Below are positions 32,430 through 44,939 of a stretch of DNA of 64,000 nt, piece after piece (the first letter of the stretch is position 1; every line of letters begins with the position of its first letter). Origin of the DNA: Megaleporinus macrocephalus (taxonomy: Eukaryota > Chordata > Actinopteri > Characiformes > Anostomidae); assembly GCA_021613375.1 (NCBI GenBank), contig CM038705.1, positions 5,373,864 through 5,437,863 on the forward strand. Direction: 5' to 3'. The notes beneath the pieces were generated by a model that saw only the letters and a program-made list of their open reading frames with translations, did not search any database and had not been told where the DNA came from. A program made the position numbers and the translations under genes.

Positions 32430-33100
32430 AATGAAAATCATGTATCTTCAAAATGGCCTTAACTCTCAGTGTAAATTAATGGAAACACAATGTTTTCACA
32501 CAATATAAACGGCAGCTGTCGTATTCAAACGATGTAGAAAAATAAAAATAAACAAAAATAGAGATATATGTTGTTTTAAATTTAAATTTAACTTTAAAGT
32601 TTATGTGTCTGGTACTTTGTTTCATTCATCAAACATTGAAAAGGTCTCTCTGTGTCAAAAAATATATATATAAATAAATAAATAAATAAATAATAATAAT
32701 AACAACCTTTATTTATAGAGCGCTTAGTAGTCTTAATAAGCCAAAAGATGAAATTCAAATGTATAGCTACTGTGATGTTAAAGTTTTAATTTAACGTCGA
32801 GTTTAAGAGATAAGACTTGATGGTTTATTGAGTGCTGGGTTCCAGCATTCTAACAAACACCCACCTGAATACCCCGTTTTATGACCTTACGCCGGGATTA
32901 ACCCTTCTATCGAAGCTGTCCAATAAAAAAGTAGTATTTCCAAAATAGCAGCTTTACAGGAGAGGCCAAAAACCTTCTGTACTTTCAATGTACGTCAATG
33001 GAACCAGATTTTTTTTCTCAGCTAATTTAGAAAATGTAAACTGCAGTTGTCGCTTTCAAACGATGTAAAAAAATGAAAATCGATAAAAATGTTTTTTTTT
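32430..33100. repeat. Pair of diverged direct repeats about 500 bases apart
   Basis: 32440-32560 and 32925-33095 share the order CCAAT(A/G)AAAA, CTTCAAAATGGC / TTCCAAAATAGC, TCAATGGA-like, then CAGYTGTCGYWTTCAAACGA TGTA and AAAATAAAAAT. A (TAAA)n run at 32664-32695 lies between them. A piece of the same sequence (GGAGAGGCCAAAAACCTT) occurs at 20734. Confidence 0.65.
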
Positions 33101-34160
33101 CTTTGGACAGCAAAGATATACTGAATGTAAGACAGAATTCTGAGCACATTGTGCTGTGCTAGCCATAGACTTCTTCCTGTAAGGTTCCTGGAAGGTTGGC
33201 CTAAAGCTGACCATACCTGCAGATGACTGTTCATCTAATGGACTTAATTTATCAGATTTGGTTTGAGGAGAAGTGATTGCATGTATGTACTAATGTATGT
33301 ACAAAGTTGGTAGCAGCTGCAAGGAATTTCACCCTCAACAGCAAATTTCAAACAAAATTTCTGGTTTCATTGACTTACATAGAAAGTATGGAAGGTTTTT
33401 GTCCTCTCTTGTAAAGCCGCTACTTTGAGCATTGATGACATAATAACATCAACAGATCCAGGAACTCTGAAGAAACCTCTGCATGTTCCATGTTTCTTGA
33501 TTAGATTTGATGATACCACCAGATGGATTTGGGAATACTTCATCCATTGCTGCGTCCACAGATACAAGCCACATTGTCTTCTGCTAAGGCATAGGCCATA
33601 TACAGAATCTCCTTCTGGTAGGCTGATTCAGTGTCCCACAGGCTTTGAACCAGTTTTATAGATCATGGCATGTAATGTAATGTCAAGTTTCTACACCAGG
33701 TGAAGGATTTACCTAGATCCATATGTCCAGGCCAGTCAGGGATGGATAGGCCACTGAGGCCACTGACCACCAAGAGCCGGAGTGGCCTTAGATACTCTGG
33801 ACGCTCCACTGCAGAGGTAAATAAGAGAATTTTAATGTGCCCAAAAAGTCTAAATAAATGAGCTACAGTGTGATCTGATCTCAGGCCTGTTTTATGTCCC
33901 AAGTCACTGATTATAATTATATTGATTGGATTTTAAGGTTGCTCAAAGTGACGTGATGATGAGTCCTTGCTGTTTTGCTGTCCAACAGGACCATGATCTG
34001 TCCCGGAAACCAACAAACACTGAAGCAAAATACATTTTTTTAATATTATTTGTTGCATTTGTGTGTGGAGGTCCTGCTTGTCATACTCCTTGCATCCACT
34101 AGAGGGCAGTGAGTTCCTGATGAATGAGAGAACGCACTGTTAACTGTGTTCTGACACTGT
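33101..34160. other. Intergenic sequence, weak repeat D fragment only
   Basis: 33715-33835 resembles dispersed family D. The rest has no supported feature. Short open frames here have no protein-like character I can recognise. Confidence 0.4.
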
Positions 34161-34179
34161 GTCTCTGATCCACCCCCAG

Positions 34180-34228
34180 ACATCGCTTGGAGAGGAAGAG
34201 CCGAGAAGCTCCTCTAGAGGCCTTTAAA
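34180..34228 (+). CDS. Candidate 49-bp exon, gene unknown
   Basis: It is preceded by CTGATCCACCCCCAG and followed by GTATGT, good acceptor and donor sequences. In the frame that opens with one split-codon base it reads HRLERKSREAPLEAFK, charged and helix-like. No neighbouring exon is identified and I do not recognise the sequence. It could be chance. Confidence 0.15.
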
Positions 34229-34414
34229 GTATGTCAGCAGAACATCCTGCGTGATGTTCTCACAGTTCATCAAGATTAACTTCAACTTCATTCTAATGAA
34301 AGAAGGTTCCTCAGTCACTTCAATATAGAATATATTTATTAAGTGAACCTCACTGGAAACCTTGTGGTGCCACGAAAACCTTGTGGTGCCACGAGGACCA
34401 GCACATCCATACAG

Positions 34415-34970
34415 CTCCCTGTATCTCCACTCACTGTCCACTGTATCAGCTCCACTGACCATACAGGAGCTACACTTACAGACTGTAGTTCATCTGATTC
34501 TCTGTATACTTTATTACTCTGTTCTTTAATGATCAGGACCCCCACAAGACCACCACATAGCAGATACTATTAGGGAGGTGGGTCATTCTTAGCACTGCTG
34601 TGAAATTGATATGGTGGTGGTGTGTCAGAAGTGTGTGTTGTGCTGGTGTGAGTGGATCAGACACAGCAGTGCTGCTGCTGGACTGAGAATCATCCACCAA
34701 CCGAAACTATCCAGACAGCAGTGTCCTGTGGGCGGCGTCCTGTGTCCACTGATGAAGAACTAGAGGAACACAAACTGTGCAGCAGCAGATGAGCTGCTGT
34801 CTCTGACTTTACATCTACAAGGTGGACCAGCAAGTAGTTGGAGTGTCTAATAGAGTGGACAGTGAGTGGACACAGTCAGTGTCACTGCAGTGCTGAGAAT
34901 GACCCACCACTCTAATAGTACCTGCTCTGTGGTGGTCCTGTTGGGGGTCCTGATCATTAAAGAACATCTT
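34415..34970. mobile_element. Dispersed long-inverted-repeat family A, copy 2
   Basis: Contains CTCCACTCACTGTCCACTGT, the central GGACACAGGACGCC-type block in reverse, and the end GTGGTCCTGTTGGGGGTCC. The right end is replaced by a (CT)n(TA)n microsatellite. Confidence 0.85.
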
Positions 34971-34976
34971 TGTATT

Positions 34977-35101
<125 letters not shown>

Positions 35102-35359
35102 GCATAGTATAGTACTATTAAAGTCCTATACGAGACTATGAAACCTAAGATGTTCACTCATTTTCACACCTGTGATAAATGTGCAGTGACAATAAACATC
35201 ACTTTGATTTTATTAGATTTTTCATTTCAGGCTGAAGTCTGTAAAAAGAGCCACAATCTGAATTATATCCATATATAACTGTCATTAACATCAGCTGAGC
35301 AGTATACTGTATGCGTTTGACCCCAGTATAAACACACCGTTAGATTAACGTCTGTGTTT

Positions 35360-35640
35360 TATCTGTGAGGAGCTTCTATTTTTTTTACATGGGCAAGATA
35401 TGTTGTCCTTTAACAACATGACTTTCATCCGAGCTCACTGTAAACAGCGCTGTTAAAACGGGCCTGTGTTTAATTTCCTATGGAAAAAGCACTTCCCGAG
35501 GAGTTTATATCTGAAATTAACACCAAATATGGCAGCGATGCTCTGGGAATCAGCATTCAGCACGATAAATAAAACCACCCAACGTCACAATCCTAGAACT
35601 TCAGGCATTACTAAAGCTCCATGAGCCTAAATCTGTGTTG
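35360..35640. promoter_or_regulatory. Candidate conserved noncoding element
   Basis: Non-repetitive, low-CpG, balanced block (AACAGCGCTGTTAAAACGGG, AAATATGGCAGCGATGCTCT, CACGATAAATAAAACCACC) without coding character, between repeat arrays. Its appearance suits an enhancer-type element. Confidence 0.25.
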
Positions 35641-35879
35641 TTTTTTTCAGTAGGTCAGTTTTGCTCTCGTGGGCCACAGAATATGTTCAGAGAGAGTAAC
35701 TTTCTAGTGTTTCATTACTGGCTCTTAGAAAATTCTACTTTTCTAATATAAACTAGGCGGTCCTAATTTTGGGGCATGCATACATAAGCAACAACGTCAC
35801 CAATCACATGGTCGATGTGTTTTGTACCACAAACAGCTGTAACTAAACTGTGTTGAGTCTTGAGTAAAGATAGAATGCT

Positions 35880-36775
35880 GACCTCCAAGAGAAAGCTAAC
35901 ATAAAACGAACATCAACCTTAATCAAAAGCTAACCCCCTAGCAAGAGCTAACCATCAGGTTAAAGCTAACAATCATAAGTTAAATGACAACTGACAAACT
36001 AATCAACAATTAAAAGCTAACCAACAATGAAAGATAACCAACAATCGAAACCTAACCAACAACCAAAAGAAAGGCAACAACTGAAACCTAACCAACAATC
36101 ATAAAATAACCAACAGTCTAAACCTAACCAAAAACTAACTAACAATTGAAAGCTAACCAACAAACAAAACATAACAAACAAGCGAGAGATAACCAACAAT
36201 CGAAACCTAACCAACAACTGAAGGATAACCAACAATGGAAACCTAACTAACAGTCAAAAGATAACCAACAATCAAAAAATAACCAACAGTTGAAACCTAA
36301 CCAACAACCGAAAGATAACTAACAATTGAAACTTAACCAACAATCGAAACCTTACTAGCAATCAAAATTTAACCAACAATCAAAACCTAACAAACCATTA
36401 AAAGATAACCAACCATCGAAACCTAACCAACAACAGAAAGATAACCAACAACCAAACATAACCAACAACTGAAACCTAACCAACAACGGAAAGATACCCA
36501 GCAATCGAAACCTAACCAACAATCGAAAGATAACTAACAATTGTAACCTAACCAACAATCGAAGCCTTACTAGCAATCAAAATTTAACCAACAATCAAAA
36601 CCTAACCAACCATCGAAACCTAACCAACAACAGAAAGATAACCAACAACCAAACATAACCAACAACTGAAACCTAACCAACAACCAAAAGATAACCAACA
36701 ATCGAAACCTAACCAACAGTCAAAAGATAACCAACAATCGAAACCTAACCAACAGTTGAAAACTAAGCATCCAGC
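35880..36775. repeat. 17-18 bp minisatellite, AACCAACAAtCGAAAcCT type (array 1)
   Basis: Units alternate between ATCGAAACCTAACCAACA and ATCGAAAGATAACCAACA forms. The left edge (35880-36000) has AAGCTAACC words that grade into the array. The minus-strand open frames full of Leu, Val and Phe are by-products. Confidence 0.93.
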
Positions 36776-37815
36776 CAGAGCTACAGCAACACTTGCATCT
36801 ATTGAGTCTGTTTCACGCATTACAACGTTGTGTTTAGTTCTACAGCGCTGTAACATGCTGGGAGGATTTAACTATCAATAATACACCCTTCTTAGAATAT
36901 TAGGCCACCCCCCACCGTTCTCAGATGTGTTATCAGATTATCAGATTATATTTTTTTAGATTAGTCTTTTTTCATTTCATTCAGGCTTTGCTGGATGTTT
37001 CATAAAACACAAAATTTTGGTGTCGTAATAATATTTTAAACAGTACCCCGCGTCCCCTGCAGTTCTCATTAGTGTAAATTACCCTGTCATTTCACTGCAC
37101 ACGGCTATAATCCACAAGATCTCTTTTTGGCTGTCTGTCAGTTTTTAACTCCAGTGTTTGAACAGCGGTTAAACGACAGGTAACCACATGTGTTTTAGGG
37201 GGATAGACTAGGACGTATGTGGTTCGCCAAGCAAAACAGAGTTTGGAAGACTTGCGACTGTAAACTGCTAAGAGTTGATCACTGTCCATAAAAACGTGAT
37301 GTAGCAATGTTGAGGATATTGGCTTATGTGTATATAGTGCCAGAGCCTCTCTGTTCACTCAGACCTCATACTGCGGCTTCTACACTTTAATCACTTAAAA
37401 AAAAACATGATTTGGACCGAAAGGACAGCACTGATTTCACCAAGACCTGTATATTAACTTTAAAAGCACTAACAGTTCAATCCGACATCCAGAAGACTGT
37501 AGACTCGCATTTCTTCTGGAATGAAGGATATTAATGGAGAGTTGGTGCTGCGGTAATTAGTTCTGGATGATTAGTTCTGCATCACTCTAACTCGTCCCAA
37601 AGGTCCTGAATGGAGCTCCATCACTTCAGAGAACTCAGCCCAGCTGTATGTATGTAGGTTTGTATAGGCACTGCCCAATGGAAAACATTTATCTTCATTT
37701 CTGTCATGAGCTGCCATTTACATTGTGTGAAAAGTTCGTGGAGAATGGACCAAGAGAAATGCTCCAAAATAGCTTGGAAAAAATTCTGGTTCCATTGACT
37801 TCCATGTTCTAAAAC
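36776..37815. other. Intergenic sequence without features
   Basis: Unique-looking DNA separating two arrays of the same 18-bp unit. No gene or element is supported. Confidence 0.45.
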
Positions 37816-37824
37816 TTTTCAGTA

Positions 37825-37826
<2 letters not shown>

Positions 37827-37915
<89 letters not shown>
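37827..37915. repeat. (TA)n microsatellite
   Basis: About 44 TA units ending at TATGCAATCAACAAGC, where the 18-bp array begins. Confidence 0.97.
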
Positions 37916-37917
<2 letters not shown>

Positions 37918-39245
37918 ATCAACAAGCTAACCAACAATCAAAACCTAATCAGCAATCGAAACCTAATCAACAATGGAAACCTAACCAGCATTGGAAAACT
38001 AACCAACAATCAAAACCTAATCAGCAATCGAAACCTAACCAACAATGGAAACCTAACCAGCATTGGAAAACTAACCAACAATCGAAACCTAACCAGCATT
38101 CGAAAAAATAAACAACAATCGAAACCTAACCAGCAATCAAAAACTAACCAGCATTCGAAAACTAACCAACAATCGAAAACTAACCAACAATGGAAACCTA
38201 ATCAGCATTCGAAAACCAAACAACAATCGAAAACTAACCAACAATCAAAACCTAAACAGCAATCGAAACCTTACCAGCAATCGAAACCTTACCAGCAATC
38301 GAAACCTAACCAGCAATCGAAACCTCACCAGCAATCAAAAACTAACCAGCAATCTAAACCTAATCAGCAATCAAAAACTAACCAACAATCGAAACCTAAC
38401 CAGCAATTGTAAACTATCCAACAATCGAAAACTAACCAACAACGGAAACCTAATCAGCATTCGAAAACTAACCAACAACCTAAACCTAACCAGCAGTCGA
38501 AAAAATAAACAACAATCGAAACCCAACCAGCAATCAAAAACTAACCAGCAATTGAAAACTAACCAACAATGGAAACCTAATCAGCATTCGAAAGAATAAA
38601 CAACAATCGAAAACTAACCAACAATCAAAACCTAAACAGCAATCGAAACCTAAACAGCAATCGAAACCTTACCAGCAATCGAAACCTTACCAGAAGTCGA
38701 AACCTAACCAGTAGTCAGCAATCGAAACCTAACCAGCAATCGAAACCTAACCAGCAATCGAAACCTAACCAGCAATCGAAACCTAACCAGCAATCGAAAC
38801 CTTACCAGAAGTCGAAACCTAACCAGTAGTCAGCAATCGAAACCTAACCAGCAATCGAAACCTAACCAGTATTCAGCAATCGAAACCTAAACAGCAATCG
38901 AAACCTTACCAGCAATCGAAACCTTACCAGAAGTCGAAACCTAACCAGTAGTCAGCAATCGAAACCTAACCAGCAATCGAAACCTAACCAGCAATCGAAA
39001 CCTAACCAGTATTCAGCAATCGAAACCTAACCAGTAATCGAAACCTCACCAGCAATTAAAAACTAACCAGCAATCGATACCTAACCAGTAATCAAAACCT
39101 AACTAGCTATCGAAACCTAACCAGCAATCGAAACCTAATCAGCAATGGAGACCTAAACAGCAATTAAACCTAACCAGCAATCGTAACCTAACCAGCAATC
39201 GAAACCTAACCAGCAATTGAAACCTAACCAGCAATGGAAAAAATA
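37916..39245. repeat. 18-bp minisatellite (array 2), AATCGAAACCTAACCAGC unit
   Basis: More than 70 copies of the 18-base unit, with AACC/CACC/TTACC and AATGG variants. Longer blocks containing CCAGTAGTCAGCAATCG recur at about 38709, 38825 and 38950. The open frame encoding QQSKPNQQSKTN-type repeats crosses it without gene features. Confidence 0.96.
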
Positions 39246-40680
39246 GCTGGGCTGTGTTCTCTGAAGTATGTTTGGAGCATTTTTTTGTTCCATTCATCAT
39301 AAAATGTTCAAACATATAGAAAAATATGAATCAACAAATATAAGTCCAAATTTGGCTCCGATTCAGCAACAGTTTCCATCAAATCCATTAAGACTTCAGA
39401 ATGTTGGACAAGTGCAGCTGCTTCATATCACCCATTCTATCAGTGAGTGCTTTAGTTTTGATCCTTCTCTGTCTCTTTCAGCAACAGGCTCACAGCAGCA
39501 GCAGGAGTCATATCTAAAGCTATGCTTAAACAGACCACCAAGCCTACGACAGACCACCAAGCCTATAAACCTTATATACTCGCTCAGTCTGGCTGGCCTG
39601 CTATGAAATGCAGCCCCTACAAAACAGAATTATGAATAAAGCTGTTTGGTTTGAAATAGCACGCTGTGCGCGGAGTACTGAGCAAGCGTGCAGAGATACT
39701 GAGCTACAGGAGCGCCGCTAATCTGTACCACACTGTGCAGCAAAACGAAGCGTGTCTTCACACTTCAGACAGCGCATACTTATGCAGATCTTGTCCTCCT
39801 AAAATGCATACAGATGGCTGGAGCAGGGGCAAAGTTTTCACTGTTCCAAATCCAGCGGGAAATAAAAATATTTGGCCCAGAAACAAAGAAATATGGAGCA
39901 TCGCAAGAAAATTCTGGTGATGATCAAATACAGAGCCGGGCAGAGAACAACCACGAAGGCAGAGGAGTCTACAGATTAGCATGTTATCTTGGATTTACAT
40001 CTGTCTTTATCCTATACCCACCCATCCACATCTCTGTTGGTCAGAATCTAACTGAAATATATGGGGCTACTGCATTTCTGACACTGCCTCTAGTGTGTAG
40101 GCATCCTATAACCAGGCGGTGATGTACAGTGTGGTCTCCCTACAGCCTTTTCGCCAAACACAGTTCAGAAAATATTAAGGTTTTACTTAATATTGTGTCT
40201 CTAATAACTGTGTAGTTACACATGAACAACTCATGCAACAACATTGTAACTACTAGAGATGTAGCCACTGTTACAGATAGATTACAGCAGTACAGCTTAC
40301 AGAATGTGTATCAATTTCATTTTTTTTTTTATGAAATTATGAAAGTGTCTTGATAGTTGAAAGCATATTGTCTACTGTGTTATACATGAATGAATAGCTA
40401 CTTTAGGTAGGGGTAACAATACATCCCTGTGGATATGCATGTATGTGTATATATAGATATATGTGTATATGTATTAATTATATGTATATACTTGTTCCAT
40501 TCTTTATTAATGTGAGAAAAGAATATGGATGTTGATGGTTAGATATAGATGGCATATATTTGTATATTTTCTGATTATTAAAACTTATGGTCCATTGAAG
40601 TAGACAATTTGTGGAATAGGAATGCAAAGGTCCATAACCAGACCAGAATTTTTATTTTTTATTTTCTCTCCCTATTATGA
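39246..40680. other. Intergenic sequence without supported genes
   Basis: Several open frames of 80-110 codons occur (39268, 39666, 39814), none with a recognisable family signature. A TATATAGATATATGTG patch lies near 40450. Confidence 0.4.
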
Positions 40681-40685
40681 CAAAG

Positions 40686-40905
40686 AGTGGGGTGGGTGGT
40701 AGGGGTAGAGTGGGGTGATTGGTAGGGGTGGAGTGGGGTGGGTGGTAGGGGTGGAGTGGGGTGGGTGGTAGGGGTGGAGTGGGGTGGGTGGTAGGGGTGG
40801 AGTCGGCTGGGTGGTAGGGGTGGAGTCGGGTGGGTGGTAGGGGTGGAGTGGTGTGGGTGGTAGGGGTGGAGTGGTGTGGATGATAGGGTGGAGTGAAAAT
40901 GGTAT
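40686..40905. repeat. G-rich 25-bp minisatellite with quadruplex potential
   Basis: About nine copies of GGTGGGTGGTAGGGGTGGAG TGGGG. Multiple GGG/GGGG runs with 1-4 base spacers on the + strand satisfy the G-quadruplex pattern. Confidence 0.95.
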
Positions 40906-41754
40906 TATTTTTACACATACTTGTGCATACAAAGAGGATTGTTGTTTTCTTATATTTGTATTGTCTATTCTACACTATTCATAAAATAAAAAAGTATTAA
41001 TCAGAAAACAATGTTAATTACAAATGCAGTTATAGTCATGCTATTACCAATGTGTAATAACACAAGTGAAAATATGCTGTTCTCAAGATACTCTTTAATT
41101 ACATGACTAGGCAAAAAAATAAATTGATACAAATGTGTAACTACATAAGCTGCACTGCTGTAATCCATCTATAACAGTAGCTACGTCAGTAGTAGTTACA
41201 GTTTATTTACATGTGTTGTTCATATAGTTATTAGAGACACTTAATATAAAAATAAAGTCAAAATATATGGACTTTCATAGCAAATGGCAATTTTTTGCCT
41301 TTTGTTTTGCCAGCCTCTGTGTCTGGACTTGTAAAAACAGGGTTAAATCACAGTGAATTCCTGACCGGAATCTGCCAGGGCGGAATGTTGAAAGTGGCCA
41401 ACAGCTTTGTGCCTGACTGCCACAGAGTCAGTAACACAGCCCAGACTCAGCGTATTAGCAGCTGGTATCGGATGTTGGCATTGGGGCATTTTTATGAGTA
41501 TGAGTAAATGAGTGTGTTATTGGGTCGATACCCCATACCAGAAACAGTATTAATGCATCCCCAGAGATTATACAAGCAGGGTCAACAATGGGTGACCATG
41601 TAGCTGCCATAGAAAGAAGAACTGCAATAGAATAGAATAGAATTGTACGTACCCTGAACCTCAAACACTGTTCTTCAAATACAAATCCTACTTTTAGAGA
41701 AGTGGGCCGATAAAACAGGCTGAGCTCAAAATTCAACACTGTTACGTACCAGAT
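40906..41754. other. Intergenic sequence without features
   Basis: AT-rich then mixed sequence. AGAATAGAATAGAAT occurs at 41629. No gene is recognised. Confidence 0.45.
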
Positions 41755-41759
41755 TTGTT

Positions 41760-42265
41760 AATATTTACATCCCCAACATTTACACACAACCACAACAACA
41801 ACCAGCAACCAGCACATTTACACACAACCACCACACCAACCAGCAACCAGAACATTTACACACAACCACAACAACCAGCAACCAGAACATTTACACACAA
41901 CCACAACAACCAGCAACCAGAACATTTACACACAACCACAACACCAACAAGCAACCAGAACATTTACACACAACCACAACAACAACCAGCAATCAGAACA
42001 TTTACACACAACCACAACAACACCAACCAGAACATTTACACACAACCACAACAACAACCAGCAACCAGAACATTTACACACAACCACAACAACAACCAGA
42101 ACATTTACACAAAACCACAACACCAACCAGCAACCAGAACATTTACACACAACCACAACACCAACCAGCAACCAGAACATTTACACACAACCACAACACC
42201 AACCAGCAACCAGAACATTTACACACAACCACAACACCAACCAGCAACCAGAACATTTACACACC
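41760..42265. repeat. 36-39 bp minisatellite, ACATTTACACACAACCACAA type
   Basis: About 13 copies of GAACATTTACACACAACCAC followed by AAC(A/C)-rich filler and CAGCAACCA. The length varies by deletion of AAC/ACC triplets. The Thr/Asn/Gln-rich frame through it is a by-product. Confidence 0.95.
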
Positions 42266-43637
42266 TTAAATACTGCAGCTCGTACAAAGACCAGAATGGA
42301 ACCGCAGCACCGTTTAAAGTGGAACCGATAATTCCTAATGCAAGCAACTTTAACTCTGCAGTCTGTACATCACTCCGTACAGTTTCTTCAACACTCGGAG
42401 CAGCTTCAGCTCAGCGTTCAACACTGAAGAGACTAAAGAGACGAGCAGCTCCATCTTTATTAGCACCACAACCTCCAACAGTGACTGTAAGTAGCAGCCA
42501 TGCTGTGTGAGTGGATCACTGTGTGCTGGTTGAAGCAGATCATCTTAAACTGAAAGTTTCACAGACACACCTTTAATCTACTTTGTGTTTGATGTCCAGA
42601 TGAAAGCGAGTAGCCCGTATAGGCAACGTTAGATACTAGCAGCTTTAAGTAACTAGCATAGCTAACTAAACAGTATGAGGATCTTATTTACATAGTGGGT
42701 CTGATATTTTGTCTATTTAGAGATGTTGAGTCTGTGTGGTCTGTGTTGCGTCTTGTTGTATGCCAGCCAAATGCCAGAGCAGAGCTTATCAAAAATGGGG
42801 AATTAATTCCCAATGGGAGTGTAAAACTGCACCTGGGAGCCCAAAGTCACACCCCTTCTATGTAGAACATCAGAGAATCATTGAAAACACTGAATTATTG
42901 GCACTTTTAAAGCAGCTGAGCTTAGTGTCTGTATACTTTTGGACAGATTAGGCTCTGCATGAAGAGTTTAATGGATAGGGCTGCAAACGATCAGGCCTTG
43001 ATGCCCATCTGGGCTCGCACATTTGTTTTCAGTTGGTTTGTTAACATTGTTTAGCGTCCTTACACTCAGCAGGTCACTCCACTTCATACTTTCCAGAACA
43101 TCCTCCTGCAACCCATTCCACCCAGTTACAGCCTCACCTCCTCCTACCCACAGTGAATGGTTATTGTGGGGCCTCCAGTTAGCCCCCCTCCGACCCACAA
43201 CCACCCCACCCCATCGCTTAAAATGCCATCCTGTTTCCCTGCCTATTACATTTCCCTGGCTACAAAACAGTAATAGAAGTAATAAGTAATAGAGTTTGTG
43301 GGAACAAACAAGGTGCTCCTCTCAGACACCAACACTGGGAGGATCATGGGTAATCCAGCGTCCCCTGGGACGCGGCCTGGGATGCCGTCCTGGACGAGGG
43401 CACGTTTCGGGTTACCGTCGCACTGGTACAACACGATTAACGCACAATGAATGCACCTGGGTACAAGAGCTCGAACCCCTCACACGTAATCAACACCAGG
43501 CTTCGGGACAACCCGATACTTGGCAGTACTGCATGAGGGCCAGGAAAGGTGTTCATCCGCTGCAGAATATAGTCCCAGTCTTGTTTTTGGAGGGACTGGC
43601 CAATCCTTTGATTTAGCGGGCCACAATAATTACGCTA
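42266..43637. other. Intergenic sequence without supported genes
   Basis: Mixed composition. CTTTTGGACAGATTAGG near 42942 resembles the inner end of a Tc1-type terminus. No gene is recognised. Confidence 0.4.
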
Positions 43638-44125
43638 CACAGTCGAGTCACATTATTATGACCAGTTTCTAGAGTAACAGCCGTGTGCAGCCCAGACAGC
43701 AGCTAGACGAAATGAGAGACTACCAGGTCCTGGTAGGAGGTCACAGGTATCTGGAGCCATTCTGACTGTAGTGCATCCCACAGCTGCTGGAGGGAGCGTG
43801 GAGGAGGATCCATTGAGCCAACGCCACCATCCAGGTGGTCCCAAAGATGTTCAAGTCTGGGGAATTTGGGCTCCAGGATATTACTTGGAGGTCAGCTCTT
43901 CCAACCAATGTAGGACATTTCTAGTCGTGTGACGTGTCTCATTGTCTTGCTGGAAGACCCCATCCACCCCAGAGAAGACAATCAGCATGTATGGTGTATG
44001 TGATCTGCAAGAATGGATTCAGACCCCAATCGGTTGAGAGTGTCTTCCACATGGATGAGAGGGTCCAGAAGCCATAACACTGCCACCACCAGCTTGTGTT
44101 CTTCCAGCAATGGACTATATACAAT
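43638..44125 (-). mobile_element. Tc1/mariner-like remnant, opposite orientation to 641-1157
   Basis: Starts with the same terminus (CACAGTCGAGTCACATTATT after TA at 43636-43637). On the minus strand it carries the SPDLNxFGTTW-type C-terminal transposase segment (seen as GGTCCCAAAGATGTTCAAGT) followed by sequence shared with 700-830. The far terminus is not identifiable, so it is truncated. Confidence 0.8.
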
Positions 44126-44149
44126 TATCTGGGGTATCTGTTATTTAGT

Positions 44150-44935
44150 ACCCTTTACCTTTAGAGGGCGACGCTGAGCAATGTTTGTTTATGTAAGCTT
44201 TGACGGCCATTATTGGGAAGCTAATAAGGATCGACGGCTAGCATACAGGACAGCTAATGAGCCAACTGAAGCCAATGAAGGTTTTGATTGTGGTTATTTA
44301 TATGGCAATCAAGTGTCCACTGGAAAGTCACGACTGCGACAGGCTGACCTCTGATACATGGTTCAAGGAAAGTGGCCTTCGTTTAATGGCTAATGCTTTA
44401 TCGCCAGGACGCATCCTCTTGGCTCCCAACGCTGCCAGTAGATCATTCTTTGCAGGGAGAATCTAAACGGTGTATGCAAACTACCTGGGAGTCTTTGCTC
44501 CTTAACTCCGGCCATATGGGCGAACTGCAAACACATGTGGTTTTGATAAAGAGCCGGCGATAGCTCCTCTCCACGCTTTCTCACAGCGCTCACTACAGAG
44601 GCGCTCTGTTGGATGGCAAAAGTAGGGCAATCTGGCTGACGACCACATGCAGAGAGGGCGGCTGGAAGAAAGGCCGCGTGCAGGTTTAGAGCAACATGTA
44701 GGAGAAGGTAACCTAGCGCATTAGATTACCATCTCATGTATGGAAGATTCCCTGCGAAGTTTTTCGCCATGGAAGCTAAAAAAACCCTTTTCCTGATATT
44801 CTTACCCTCTCAGAGCTCCGGCCTTCCGTCAGCTTTAATTGGAAGCAAACGTCAAGCCTGTACTGTAACACACATCAACATGCCCCTTTCTTTTAGCATG
44901 AAACGCTGGTTCACACCTGTATTTAATTAAGGAAT
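44150..44935. promoter_or_regulatory. Candidate conserved noncoding block
   Basis: 785 bases of unique, balanced-composition DNA with forkhead-like (CAATGTTTGTTTATGTAAGC), homeodomain-like (GGCTAATGCTTTATCG, CTGTATTTAATTAAGG) and other motif-dense stretches. There is no ORF of protein-like character. It is the longest repeat-free block in the intergenic part. Confidence 0.35.
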
Positions 44936-44939
44936 AGAA

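Noticed and set aside
37825..38412. 195-codon Gln/Ser/Lys/Pro/Asn ORF
   Set aside because: Its first part is a (TA)n run (Tyr-Ile repeats) and the rest is the 18-bp minisatellite, which keeps a frame because 18 is divisible by 3.
35880..39245. Interstitial telomere sequence, because of repeated CCTAACC words
   Set aside because: The unit is 18 bp (AATCGAAACCTAACCAGC), not tandem CCCTAA hexamers.
41755..42510. 251-codon ORF rich in Thr/Asn/Gln/His
   Set aside because: Two thirds is the ACATTTACACACAACCAC minisatellite. The unique tail has no recognisable protein character.
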